Part shown: positions 10,438 through 23,000 of the stretch, piece by piece
How the letters are laid out: each line of letters opens with the position of its first letter
Numbering within the stretch: position 1 is the stretch's first letter
Assembly (NCBI GenBank): GCA_033063855.1
Contig: CP093829.1
Span: forward strand, 2,552,243-2,616,242
Reading direction: 5' to 3'
Origin: Smittia aterrima
Lineage: Eukaryota > Arthropoda > Insecta > Diptera > Chironomidae
DNA length: 64,000 bases
Made by a program: the position numbers and the translations under genes
The notes under the pieces: model-generated
What the model was told of the DNA's origin: nothing
The model's database searches: none
What the model saw: the letters and a program-made list of their open reading frames with translations, nothing else

Positions 10438-10764
10438 CGCAAAGCCGATGGGAATGAATTTTTCCAGCTCATCGTCGTCGGGTTATAAAGAGCTGAAAGC
10501 TAAACGAAACTAAAGGAAATGTTTAAAAGTTGTGTAAACTTTTTTTTTGTGTGTAACTTTGCGGAAAGTCAAAAGAAAAATGTTTTATTTTTATTTTTTA
10601 TTTTATTTTTCGCCAAATATTTTTTAAGCCTTAAACCTACAAAATAAGTAAAACAAGTTTCTTAAAGCAAATAAAAGTTTTCCTGAAGGAAAAACTTAAC
10701 CAAAAATTATGTTTGTTCGAGTCTAGAAAATGTGGGTGCGCGTATCAAATGCTGTTTGTGTCAT
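10438..10764. other. Gap between the nesprin gene and paralogue C
   Basis: About 330 bp containing the nesprin 3' UTR and the promoter of paralogue C. A TATA-like TTTATAA on the minus strand (about 10483-10489) lies some 46 nt before the ATG at 10437. No coding frame seen. Confidence 0.45.
10584..10607 (-). terminator. Msp300: Poly(A) signal cluster of the nesprin gene
   Basis: Two AATAAA copies on the minus strand (10584-10589 and 10602-10607) about 160-180 nt downstream of the nesprin stop codon, in an A/T-rich stretch. Confidence 0.4.
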
Positions 10765-11014
10765 TTATATTGGTGGATTTCCATTTCGATATCTCAGCAT
10801 GGGTTCACCGATCCGACCGAACGTGTTGACGAGGAGGCATGAGTAGCCCCCGTCATCATCGTTAGGCAAAGGAATCAAAGTGACAGCACCGAGCAGAAGA
10901 AGCATAAGAGCTTGAATGGGAAGTGACGCACGCATTACGCGACCAAGGAAACGATAACTTCGGTCGAGGACAGTGTAGTTGATGTCTCCCTCCTCCGCAT
11001 CTCCTTCCACCATG
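10765..11014 (-). CDS. Msp300: Nesprin terminal exon: KASH domain
   Basis: Codes 82 residues plus stop. A cytoplasmic acidic lead (EGDAEEGDINY, then a short DRSYRFLGRVMRAS segment) precedes one membrane helix (LPIQALMLLLLGAVTLIPL). A perinuclear tail of about 33 residues follows, with a Cys in YSC, the family's PMLRY motif and the C-terminus NGNPPI. In the family the tail inserts into the SUN trimer and the Cys can form a disulfide with SUN. The usual end is three prolines plus one residue; here the first proline is Asn. Entry is at an AG at 11016-11015, phase 2. Confidence 0.95.
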
Positions 11015-14000
11015 CTAAGAGAGAAATTTCTTAATTAGTCTCAAACAATTTGTGAAAATAAAAAAATATCGAAATTTACTTTTCGCTCTGTGCCAACGTT
11101 CTAACGCTACTGCTTGTACTTCCAATCTGTTCAATATGCTGATGTTCAAACGAAAGAGGAAATAAAAATAAATTAAAATCAAACACTTCTTAAAATAAAA
11201 GCTCAATAAAAGTTTGTAAGAGCTTTTTAAAAAGCTCTCGAAATAATGAAAATTTGTTTCAATGTCTAAGGTGGATCAAAGGAGAAGCATCGTATGACTA
11301 CGACAGTAGGTGCGGATAGAAGGTGAATGAAAGGATGTTGTGATAGTTTGAGAGAAACTTACACTTGAGTGTAGGGGAGCATTGATGAAAGCTTCATCAT
11401 ATCCGAGAACTGCTCCAAGCTTGATCACATAAAGAGCTGTCAAGCGTCTCAACGATTGAAGTTTAACGCTCAAGTCAGTCAACCTACGGAAATAATTTTA
11501 GTTAATTTTATTTTGTGTCGTAAACAAATGAAAGTTTTAAACTCACTTCACATAAGTTTCATTTGCAGTCATGTCGTCGTTTGATGACTTCAGCAACTGC
11601 GCAGAATTCTCTTGTAAGCTTATAACTCTAGGTTCGCATCGTTCGATTTCGCATTTCAATTCTTTAAATCGTGAGAATTTCGCTTCCATTACGGATCTTT
11701 CGGACGCTAAGTCGACAGGCTCGAAATTCTTAATTTTACGTTCTGTATCTTCCAACCACAGATTGAATTCGTTGATAATTTTGTGGAACTCTCGATTTCC
11801 AATGAGAGCTTGTTGAAGCTTCCTCTGCCAAACGGATGCATGTTGACAGACTTGGTCCCACCGGATGTTGTCGTCTTGAAGACGCTTTCTAAGATTTGAG
11901 GCTTTTTCTGTGTCGGATGTGTGAAGTGCCAAGTGTTCGCCAAAGTTATTGAGGGAAGCGATGATGCTTTTGTGACTGTCAAGATTCAACAAAAATTCTC
12001 TGTGATCTTGAATAACATCTTCGAGTTCCTCAATATTCGATGGCGGTGATGATTGTGTTCGTCGTTCATTTTCAGCGACATGAAGCCATTGCTCCAATCG
12101 CCACAAATCGTTGTCCATTTGCTGCCAATTGCGTTGACTACAGAATGGACAGGATTTCCAGTCTGATTCTGAGTGTTGTTTGATGACTTGTTTCTTTGTT
12201 TCCTTCTTCGAGCTCCACAGCAAAAGATAGACTTGGAGTCTGTCGTAAAGTACTTCAATTTCCTTCGTGTGAGCTTCATCATCATCGCAAGCGTAATCGT
12301 TGATCAAAAGACTGTTCAAGTATTTAATCAACTCAAGTGATGACTCACAAGCGGCGATGTTCTTGCCAACTTTCTGTGATGCAGTTTTAGAGATGGCTCC
12401 ACTTTCGTTGTTTCCGGTTTCCGAGATAATTTTCTCGAGAGATTCAATGTTCGTACGGAATTCATTGATTGCCGTTTGAATCTCATATTTGTATGCGTCT
12501 TTAGGTGACACAGAAGCCTGAGCTTGCAAGGTGTTGACTTGAACTGCGGCGTCACGTTCTTGAATCGCCTCTTGCTTCATCAGGTTATCATACTGTTGTG
12601 TCATTTCATCGTAATTGAGTTTAATACTGTTGAAGAGTTTGAAATATTCGTCGCTCATTGATTTCAGCTTAAGTCTTTCAGCTTCCGATGATGTCTCCAT
12701 CAACGACTTTCTCGCGACCTCAGCTGAATCAATTGATTTCTTAAGTTCCTCGTAGTTCTTCTTAACGTTGTTTAATCGTTCGAGTTCATCGTCAGTTCCT
12801 TCGTACATCTTCAAATGTTTGATGTTCGTGATTTCAACGTCAGCTTGAGTAAGATTTAAAATCACGTGCTCATGTTGATGTTCGAACGCCGCAAACTCGT
12901 CGATGTAATGCTCAAGCAAAGTTTTTAATGACGTGATTCTAATGCCAATCGTTTTCCAAATTATTAAAATGCGTCGTGTCTCCGATGTGATTTTGCGGAT
13001 GTTGTTGACATCCACGTTCGCTGTCAGAACTGTGTTGTAAAGTTTCTCGAGAATTGAGAAAGTTTGCGTGTGAGTTGCAATTCTCTCAAGATTCTCGTTG
13101 AGTTTTCTGATGTTCTCTTGAGCTGCCTCCTTTGTCATTTTCGTGGCAGTTTGTGCTTCAATCTTGCTGCACAAATCATCGCAATCGGTTAACCACTTCG
13201 CGTTGTCTCTTGTCGTCGAGGTTAACTCGTCGAGCGTGTTCCAAAGAGTAAGCAAAGTTCTCTTTCTTTGCACGAGTGACTCGCAAAGCTTCTTCCAACG
13301 ATATTCAATGTTGTTAATGGCCAAGTCCAAGTTCTTCACGGTCATTTCCATGTCGAGGTTGCGAAGTTCACTCAATACCATTTCACTCAGATTAAGGATT
13401 TCAGCAACGTTTGCACTATTGTTCTCAACTGAGCGTTGGACTTTCTCGTACTCGAACAGCTGCTTCTCGAAAGAGGCTTTGTTAGCTTCCTCGAAGATGT
13501 AAGGCTTCAGCAGCTCTTTCTCAGTTTCGAAAAGCCATGCTCTGATTTCTCCAATGCGTGCTTCAAGATTATAGTAAGTCGTTTTGATCTCATTAATCTT
13601 CCTTGATCGGCTGTCGTAAAGCAGCTTAATGTTGCTCCATTTCGTGTTCATGTTTGCCAGCTTGCACTCAATGTCAATCTTCTCAGGACAATCAAAGTTT
13701 TGTTCAGCTGAGTAGAACATGAGCAGCTCGCTTCCAACTGATTGAATCCATTTGCGGTCGTATTCCTTCAAAGCAAAATCTTCGAGAATGTTGTTGGCGT
13801 AATGCTTCATGTACGGATCATCTTCAGATGACCGACTTGATTGATATTTCTGTGACGATGCTTCCATCAAGCGACCCTCAGTTTCGTTCAACCAGAACAT
13901 CAAATTCTCGTATCGAATGACGAATTCGGTTTGAAGACAGATTCTCTCTTCGATCTGATTGAGCAGAAGCGAATATTCGTAATTGAGGTCGGTGTATTGT

Positions 14001-17000
14001 TGCCATAAAATCCAAAGCGATTGTCGCATCATTTTGATATCGTATGTGCTGATGTAATCTTTCATTTCATCTTTCAATGCATTCAGATTCTCCAAATCGG
14101 TCTTGATCTCATTCAAAGACTTTTGTTTGTCTTTGAGAACTTCGAGTTGTTGCTTCGAGTTTCCAACATTTGTTGCGACGTCGTTCTTCACGCTGCCCAA
14201 GAAATTCAACTGACGTTGATAATTTTCTTGAACTGATTTCACATGAACGTCATAATCCTTGTTGAGCTCTTGAACTCGCTTCAAGAAACCAACCCACGTC
14301 TCAAGACTTGCACGGATGTTCGCTAATCTCTGATGAGTTGATGAGAATTCCAAGCGAAGCGCCGATGAAGAAACATCATCGATAAAGTTTAACAAACTCG
14401 CTTGGCTATTCTTCAAGCTCACTGTTGTCTGCTCAGCTTCTTCAACCTTCGACAAAATGCCATCGATCTGAGATTTTGTCTTTGGCATGGACTTCAAATA
14501 AATTTGCTTCAACTGCAAGAGCGATTTCTCACGCTCAATGTCATCGATTGATTCCAATAAGTCAGATTGTCCCTTGCGATATTTCTCCCACGCGTTAATT
14601 CTCGTTTCGATTTCAGTTTGACGTTCGAAGAGATGAGTTAAAATCTCGATATGCTGATTCTTAAACTCGTCGAGACTTTCTGGTGGAGAATTTTCAACGC
14701 TAATCTTATGCATCAGAGCATTTCGTTGATTCGAAATGAGATTTTGATGTACTTTGCACAAGTGAAGTTGCTCCTTGAGCACGTCGTAATCGGATGGAAT
14801 GGAACTGTGCAAGAATGAACGAACATGATTCAAGTAATCCAACCAGATCTTGAAGATGACGGAGTTGTCAGAGCTGTAGACGAGCTGCGATGAAATTTTG
14901 TTATACTCAGTGATTGTTTGTCTGAACAGCTTCTGGAGCGAGTTCAGTGTGTCCACAATCGAGTTGCTATCATCGTCACTCATTGCCGGAGATGATTTCT
15001 GATTTTTCAAATCATGTTCAATCACTGCGAGATTCAAAAGATGTGATCGCAATAAAACAAGTTGATCTTCGTCGTTTGTTGGCTTTTGTTGACGTAAATC
15101 TTCAGTCACGTTGTCAATCAGATTATGTGATTTCGAAACTGTGACTTTACGAGCTTGTTGCAACTTATTACTGTTGTCTGATTGATTTTTGCAAGCTTCA
15201 ATGGACTCAACGATCTCTGCGAGCTGACGATCGAGCTCAAGAATATCCGATTCGATTTGTATTGACGAGTCGGCACCAACAGAATCACTGATTTGAGCTG
15301 CGAGCTTTTGCAAATCGTTGAGCTTCTCGCGGTGAATTGCGAGCGTGTTTTCCAAAACCTGCGGAGTTTAAGGAAAATTCATATGTGAGTACACGATTGG
15401 ATATCGAACTAGCGAAAGTTTTCAGTTTCCGCCTTTCTCCATAATTAAAAGTTTAGTTGGCTGGGCAAAGTTCTATTTGATTCATCAACCCCGTTGCCCT
15501 TACAACTTTAATTTAGTTCAAGCTCAAGCTGAGCTTTGCTCTGGATAAAAACTTTACTGACCTGGATTTCTTCAAATGATTTATCGTCCATGAGACCATC
15601 TACGCCGCCGAAATGTTGGTCAATGACATTGCGTATCGCAGCGCTATCGTCGCAATACTTTCTCCAAAGACGAACGGCTCCTTTGTATTTGTCACAAATT
15701 TCTTTGAGATTGTCGTTGGTCTCATTCCATTTGACGACAGCTTTCTGCATCGTGTTCTCGATATCTTGAGCGACGTGGTCTTCACAGAATTCCATCAAAG
15801 GTTGAGCGTAGACTTTCAAGTCTTGAACTGCATTTTCACGAGTTCCAAGATCATCGTAAAGTCCCTGAGGATGAAAAGAGAAATTTAATAAGAAAAAGCT
15901 TTCGAAGAGCTTTTGTTGAGCTTTTACCTCTAAACGTTCCGTTGCTTTCAACAAGCGATCGTAATCAATGTTTCCATGAACAGTCAAGAGGTCAACCATG
16001 AAATCTGTTTCTTCAATCGATTGCTGAATGGTTTCAAGTTGTTTCTCGAATCTCTTCCAAAGATTGAATCGAGTCTTCAACAGATTCTCAACGTCACACA
16101 ATCGCTTTTCGATATGAACGTAATCGTCTTCCAGTTGAGAAATTTCCTTTTCAACGTCGACTGGCGAGACTGACATTCTCAAGCTTGTCGGTAAGACGTG
16201 AAGGAGATGACGAACTCTCATGATGTCTTGCCAGTGAAGAACAAGATTCTCTCGCATGGCTTGACAATCACAAAGAGCTTTCTCAATTGCAACGCTTTCA
16301 AGTTTCGCCGCATTTTCGAATCTTCCAAGATTTTCATAGAAACCAACTTGATTCTCACGAATATTTCCAATCTCTTGCCTGAGAGCGTTAAGTCGTCCTT
16401 TGCAAAGGTCGGCAAGCTCAAGTTCTTCTGTGATGTGCAAGGAAACTTTGTGTGATTTCTCGCAGAGCTCACCAACTTTCTCAGTGTCATTCGTGGAAAT
16501 GAAACCAATCGTGACCAGTTCATTTTCAACCACAACGACTCGACTCTTAAGAACGATCAGACGCTCGATGTAAAGATTGAGTTCTTCAGGATTTCTGATG
16601 ATGCCTTTAGTGTTATCGATGATGAACATCAACTCGTCTAACTCACGTTCCAAGAACGAAAGTTTGTCGTTGTAAGACGGACAAGTCGATGAAATGTTTT
16701 CAGTAATTTGATTCTTGATGGCATCGATTCTGTGAGAAATTCCTTGCCAACGATCATCGAGTTGAGCGTAGAATTGCAGTTGAAGTTTATCATCAGCAAT
16801 GCTAATGATCTTCAATGACTTATCGAAGCTATCACAAACCTTATTGTGAATTTGATTGTTGAACTCGTATTGAGCTTTAATCTCCCAGAAGTTTCTCATG
16901 TTCTCAACTGGATAATCCATAAAGTTCTCGGGAATGTTGATGCGATTTAATTCATCATCAACGTGGTTCATCCAGTGCTCGAGTCTATCAGCGTTGAGGT

Positions 17001-20000
17001 TGTATTCGTTCCACATGTTACGGAAGTGAAGAAGCTTTTTGAGGTAAATGTTAACGTCTTCCTTGATCTTTACAAGTTTAGTCAGAGCGTCGTTGCATTT
17101 TGTTTCCAAGTTGGGAGCGCAGATCAACTCTTGAAGTTTGATTGCTGTTTCGTAGTTGTGCAACATCTTCGATTGATGAGATGCAATGTCAGTATTCAAT
17201 GATTGATAGAGTGTGATGTACTGTTCGTAGTCAGCTGAGGTCACAGTTGAGAGATCAGGAACTCTCTGTTCAGCAACTTGAAGCCATTGCTCTTCGTTCT
17301 TCATTCGTTTGTCAAGCATAGTCCAACGAGATGCGGCAAGTGAAAGCTTTTGTGAGCGATCGCCTGCTTTCTCGAGAATGACTGTTGCCTTTTGATGAAG
17401 AGCATTGTGCAACTGCGAGTGCTTCGTTCGAGTTTCTGGGTCGAGGTTTCTCTCAAGCGATTCCAAAATATTGCGACAATGATTCAAGTTAACGAAGAAT
17501 TTGCGATGACGTTGAATTTCGTTGTGAAGATGATCCAAAGTGTTTGTCACGGTAGTTTTATCAACTAACGAGTTAGCGATGAGAGTTATCTGCGAGAATT
17601 CGTTGAGTGTTTGAACATATTCCTCGGAAAGGTTTGCAAGCTGAAGAAGCTTTCTTCTCTCCAATCGAATGTTGTGCTCGGAATCTTTCGTGCTATCATA
17701 ACACGATCGAATTTCAAACACTTGCTCGTCATTGATGTTCTTCATTTTGATAAGACGAGCAGCAAGTTTCTTATTCTCGTTGCAGACAAAGGCCAAAGAA
17801 TCTAAATGCTTCAGCTTCTCTTCGATTGGCGTGTCACTTTGAATCAAATATTTGTATTTGTCTTCAAGCATGATCGTCTCGTTTTGCAGTTGTTTGATGG
17901 CGTCGTCAGCATTGCTAAGATCGACATAATAGTTCTCAACGTCTTTGTTGACGGATTGTTGAACTTCTTTGTCGAGCTCAACATGTTGTTGAAGAGTATC
18001 AATGCAACGACTGATGTCTTGAGCTAACACTGGATCTCTCAGTGAGCCTACGTTCTCCTTCAAAGTCACCAAAACCTTATCGAGACGCTCTAACTCAACC
18101 AAGTTCTGAGCTTCTCGAGGTTTGTTCTGTTTCGTGTAGTAAATTCTTGTTTCGATTTGCTCCAAACAAGTGACGATGACTTTGGTGATGATGATAATTG
18201 TCTTTTGAGCGATGCGATCTTCTCCGCTGCTGACAATCTCTGGAAGGATATTCACATAGTGCTCAACCTTCTGAAGAGAATCATTCAATTTCTCTTCAGC
18301 GTCTTCTGGTTCTTCAACAATGTACTCAGTGATTGTGTCGCTGTTGTTGTTAATGCGACGATTCTCGATGTTAGCGTCGATCAAATATTGAACTTCATTC
18401 CAAGGAACAATTTCAAAACCATGTTGATCGACATTGTTGATAAGATTGTTGAGATTCTGAGATAAAGCGAAGTTTTGACTTGTGTTTGGTTGTTCAGTAG
18501 TCTCCAAGTTCATGATATCATTCAATCGTTGGAGAACTGCGCTGTTGGGATCAGCAGGAGCACTAGCTAAAGGTCTCTCAACTGTGACTTGAACTCCAAG
18601 ATTTGACGTATCAGGTGCCATTGAAACTGCAATGTGGGATCGTTCGACACGGTCAGGTTGTTGAACTTCGATTGTTGTTTGAATTTCAAGTTCCTTCTTG
18701 TCCTTTGACTTCTTATCCTTCTTCTTCTTGTCTTTCTTCGTCTGAGTTTCAACAGTTGTGGTTGGAACGACTTCCTTTGGTTCTTCAACGATAGGTTGTT
18801 CAACGACTGGTTTAGGAGTGGGCTCGGCTGATTGAACAGCTTTGAGAATAATTTCTGTGATCATCAATTGACCAATGCGGTTTGCTTCATCAGATGCTTG
18901 CGTGTCTTCGGTTTGAACGACTTCGTCTAAAGTTTTAATCGGAGATGTTTGCATGGCTGATTCTTGTTTAACGACATCGTCGACAGACTCAGTTTGTATT
19001 TCTTGTTCTTGTTGCGGTTTTGTTCCAGCGTCTTCAAGAGTTTGACTTTCCGATTCAATGAATTGTGTGATGATAGTTTGAATTGAAGTTTCTGAAGTTT
19101 CTTTCTTTGGAGTTTCATCTTCTCGCGGTGACATTTGAGTTTGAGTCTCGGTCGTCTCAATTACGACTTGAGTTTCCTTTGTATCGATTGAGATTGGTTC
19201 CTTAACTGAAACTTCACGAGGCTCCGTGGATTCTTGTGGTTCATCAGTTTGTTGTTCAGTGTCATCGACATAAGTCACCTCGATAACTTCTCCAGGATAA
19301 ATAATTCCAGAGTCAGGCTTGAGGTCGATGCTTTCAGTAATCTCTGGGATCACAGATTCTTCCATAACTTTAACAGTTGTGTCTTCGACTTCTGAGAGAC
19401 TGCGATAAGATTCATCTGGCGACAAAATCTCTTCGCGACCTTCTGGCAAATGTTCTTCTTCTGGCATCGCTGCTTCGTTATCAGTTGAAACTAATTCAGT
19501 CTGATCGGCATTTGATACTTCAGTGGACTTTGGCATTGCTGATGGAACATCTTCTGGCTTGACCTTCTGCTTCTTCTTATTCTTCTTCTTCTTTTTCTTG
19601 CCATCTGATGATTGACTATCTTCTTCGGTCTTATCAGCTTCATAACCAGTTCCAGTTGGAACATCAGAAACAGGCTCAGGAGCTTTCACAACTGGAACTT
19701 CAACAACTGGAGCTTCCTGTTCTGGTTCAACTGGGGCAAAGACTTGCTCGGTTATGTTCACGTTGACTTTGGTGACTTCCGATGGATCCACTTTCAATGT
19801 TACTTGGTAAGTATCAAATTGATTTTCTTGCGATTCTTCAGCAAGGACTGGCACAGGTTCTGGCTCGGGGGACTTAATCACTTCCAACTCAGAAGATTCA
19901 GATTTCTCAGGTGTTGGAACTTCTTCTGGTTTTGAAGAGCTTTCGATTTCATTAGAAATGAACATTTCAGTTTGTGAAACGACTTTCTCCTTTGGCTCTT

Positions 20001-23000
20001 CAGGTTGTTCAATAGTTTCTTCAACAATCTTTTCGACGACTTCTTCAATTTCTTGCTTAAAGATTTCCTCGACTGGTGGAGCTGTTGGAGTCTCGAGCTT
20101 TTCTACAATTGGTGTTACAGGATTTGAGATTTCCGATTCAATGAAAGCGGCAGTCAGAGACTGAAGCGATTTGTCAGTGACATCGAGAGATGGCTCATCA
20201 GATTGTGATTTTTCTTCGACCTCAACTTGAGGAATTTCTTCAACCAAAGTTTGTTGAATAATTTCCTCTGGCAAAGATCGGTCAGCTTGTGAAATCGTCG
20301 ACTGTTCGAGAATTTCTTGAACGTCTTCGTCAGCTGGAATTTCAAATCTTTCTTCGACAATTAATTCGGTGGACTCATCTGGTTGTGATTCATCAATGTT
20401 TTCAGTTTCCACGAACATCGCAGCTTGTGCATTGACTTTTTCTTGTTCCAAGAAAGTCATGGTCTTGACAATTGTGATTCTCGCTGAAATAAAATTAAAT
20501 TTAGAAAACTTTTCTTCATCAAACTTTTGTTGTTGAAAGAGCTTACCCATTTGTGGAGTTGGACTCTTTGGACTTGTTGGTGGACTCTGCACTGGAGTCA
20601 CATCAACAGTTTGACTTCCAGTGATGGCTTCAATTTCCGGTTCAATATCTTTAACAGATTCAACGATGCTCTCTGGCTGCGATTCGACTTTAGGTTCTTC
20701 AATTGTTTCTTTAACTTCTTCGACAGGTTTTGGTTCAGTGATTTCTGCTGGTACAGCAGGTTCAGGTTCCTTGACTTCTTCTTCAGTCAACTGAACTTCA
20801 ATTTCTTTCTGAACATCTTCTAAGCCTGGATCGGTAGTAACAAAACTGTCGTTATCTAAATAGTCGGATGACTTCTCTAACGTGCGGTCAAAGGAATACT
20901 CGTTGAAGTCGATATTCGATCCAATTGTCAAATTTTGAGGCCAAATACTTTGTGAGTCATTGTCTTGTTGTGTTGGAGCGGGCTGCTCGATATTTTCACT
21001 CGATTGTGATGCAATGTGCGGTGTTTCGTAAGGCCATATATTCGTAATATCTTCAATTGGTGCCAACTTTTCTACTTCAGAAGCAATCAAGTCTACAGGT
21101 GCTTCAGTGATTATTTCAAATACCTGCTCAGGTTGATTTTCACCTTCGCAAACTGCTTCAGGTTCTTTACTTATCGGTTCGGGTTCTTTAACTTCTTCCT
21201 TGACAATTTCAATTATTTCTTTAATGACTTCTGGTTCAGGGACGACAACTTCTGACTCTGGGACGACAATTTCTGGTTCAGTGATGACTTCTTCGATAAC
21301 AATTTGTTCTTCAGTTGGCTGCTCGATTACAGCTTCTGAAACTTCGTATTCAATTGCTGGACGATCTTCACTGAATTCTTCAACCTCATCAGGCTCTTCA
21401 ATGACTTCTTCGGTGATGTGCTCTTGACCATCGATGATCACAATCTTCTTAATGATCTTTCTTGTCTTTTTAATGACGCGATGTGTAACATGCTCGATAA
21501 CTGCGTGGATTGATGATTCAGTGATTCCTTGATGTTGCTCGAATGTCGAGTTGTCAGGTGTTCCAACAATCACATCATGAGTTGTTCCACTCAATCCCAA
21601 TTGGGAACGAATGTGTTCAGGAAGAGCTCCGTCTTCATATTCTCCACGTTGAACAATTTGCTGAGTCGTCTTCGTCAATTTTCTAACAATGATTCTCTTG
21701 GAACCGTCGGGATCGACAATAATTTCTGTTGTGGTCTCGTCAGGTTCAACGAAAGTTGTTTCGAAATGTTTGGGAACATTCTTCAACACAAGCTCTGATG
21801 CTCGCTTAGGTTCACCTGAGTGACTGCGAATGTATTTTGCTTCAACGATAACATTTCTGTCGTCTTCTTTGCCTTCTTCATGAGAGTGTGGAACGTTATA
21901 GATTTGAATCGTTTCACCATCAGCATTCATTGATTGAATGACCATAATGTTATCGGTTGATGGTTCCATGAAGGTTTGAGTTGACATCACTGAAGTTTCA
22001 GGTTTCGTTGTTACTTCAACGACTTTCTCAGCGACAATTGGTTTTGGAATTTCTTCTTGAGCTGGAATTTCGACTGGAGCGACTTCTTTTGGAGCTTCTC
22101 GTAATCTTTCGAGATAAACTCGAATGATACTCTGATTCTCACGAATCACTTGAGTGTTTGAAGTGAGTCCAAACAAGAGCTCTCGAATGTATCTTTGAAT
22201 ATCGCCATGTTGAGCTCCGTACTGTTCACAGTCAACGTGAATCTCTTTCACAGTCTTTTCCTTTTCTTCCAACTGATCCAAAATCTTTTGAAGCTCATCG
22301 ATTTTCTTCTGAGCATCTTCTTCATCGACAGGTTTGCTGTTGAATCCTTCCAGTGAAAGGATAATCGGCTTAAGCCACTCTTCGACTTCAATCAAAGTGT
22401 TTTTGTACTTTTCAACTTCTGCTTGATGTTTCTCGTGATTTGCTTTTGCTTCCTAAAAGTTGTTTTAGAGAAAAATTAGTGGCGAGCTTTTGAAAAGCTT
22501 CGATGAACTTACCTTTGTGATAGCGATTTGATGTTCGGTGCGGAGGAGTAGGGAGGATAATTTCTTGTTTAGGGAGGAAAGGTTGTTCTTCAATTCTTCT
22601 TCTTTGGGGTAGGCTTTGCTACTATCAATCAACGTATCAAGATCAATCTTGTAGCATTCTAATTTCTTTAACAGGATCTAATAAAATAAAATATTTTCAA
22701 ATTTCATTTTCATTCAAATTTTAGTAAAATCTTACATTCAGGGTTTCCAGCATATGATCGAGATTGTCTCTCGGCATTCGGTGGATGTCGGAAGATACAG
22801 TTGAAATGAGATTCAACAATCTTTGTGCCTCCTGCTCCAGAGTCATCTGATTCGTTGGAAAGAGAAATTTTGTAAGAACAGATTGACACAACATGTAAAG
22901 TAACAAAAAAATTACAAAGATTTCCGAAAATAAAAATAAAACAATAATTAGAGCCCTACGACAATGATTTAGAAAGAAATTTTGTGTCGAGTTAAATGAA

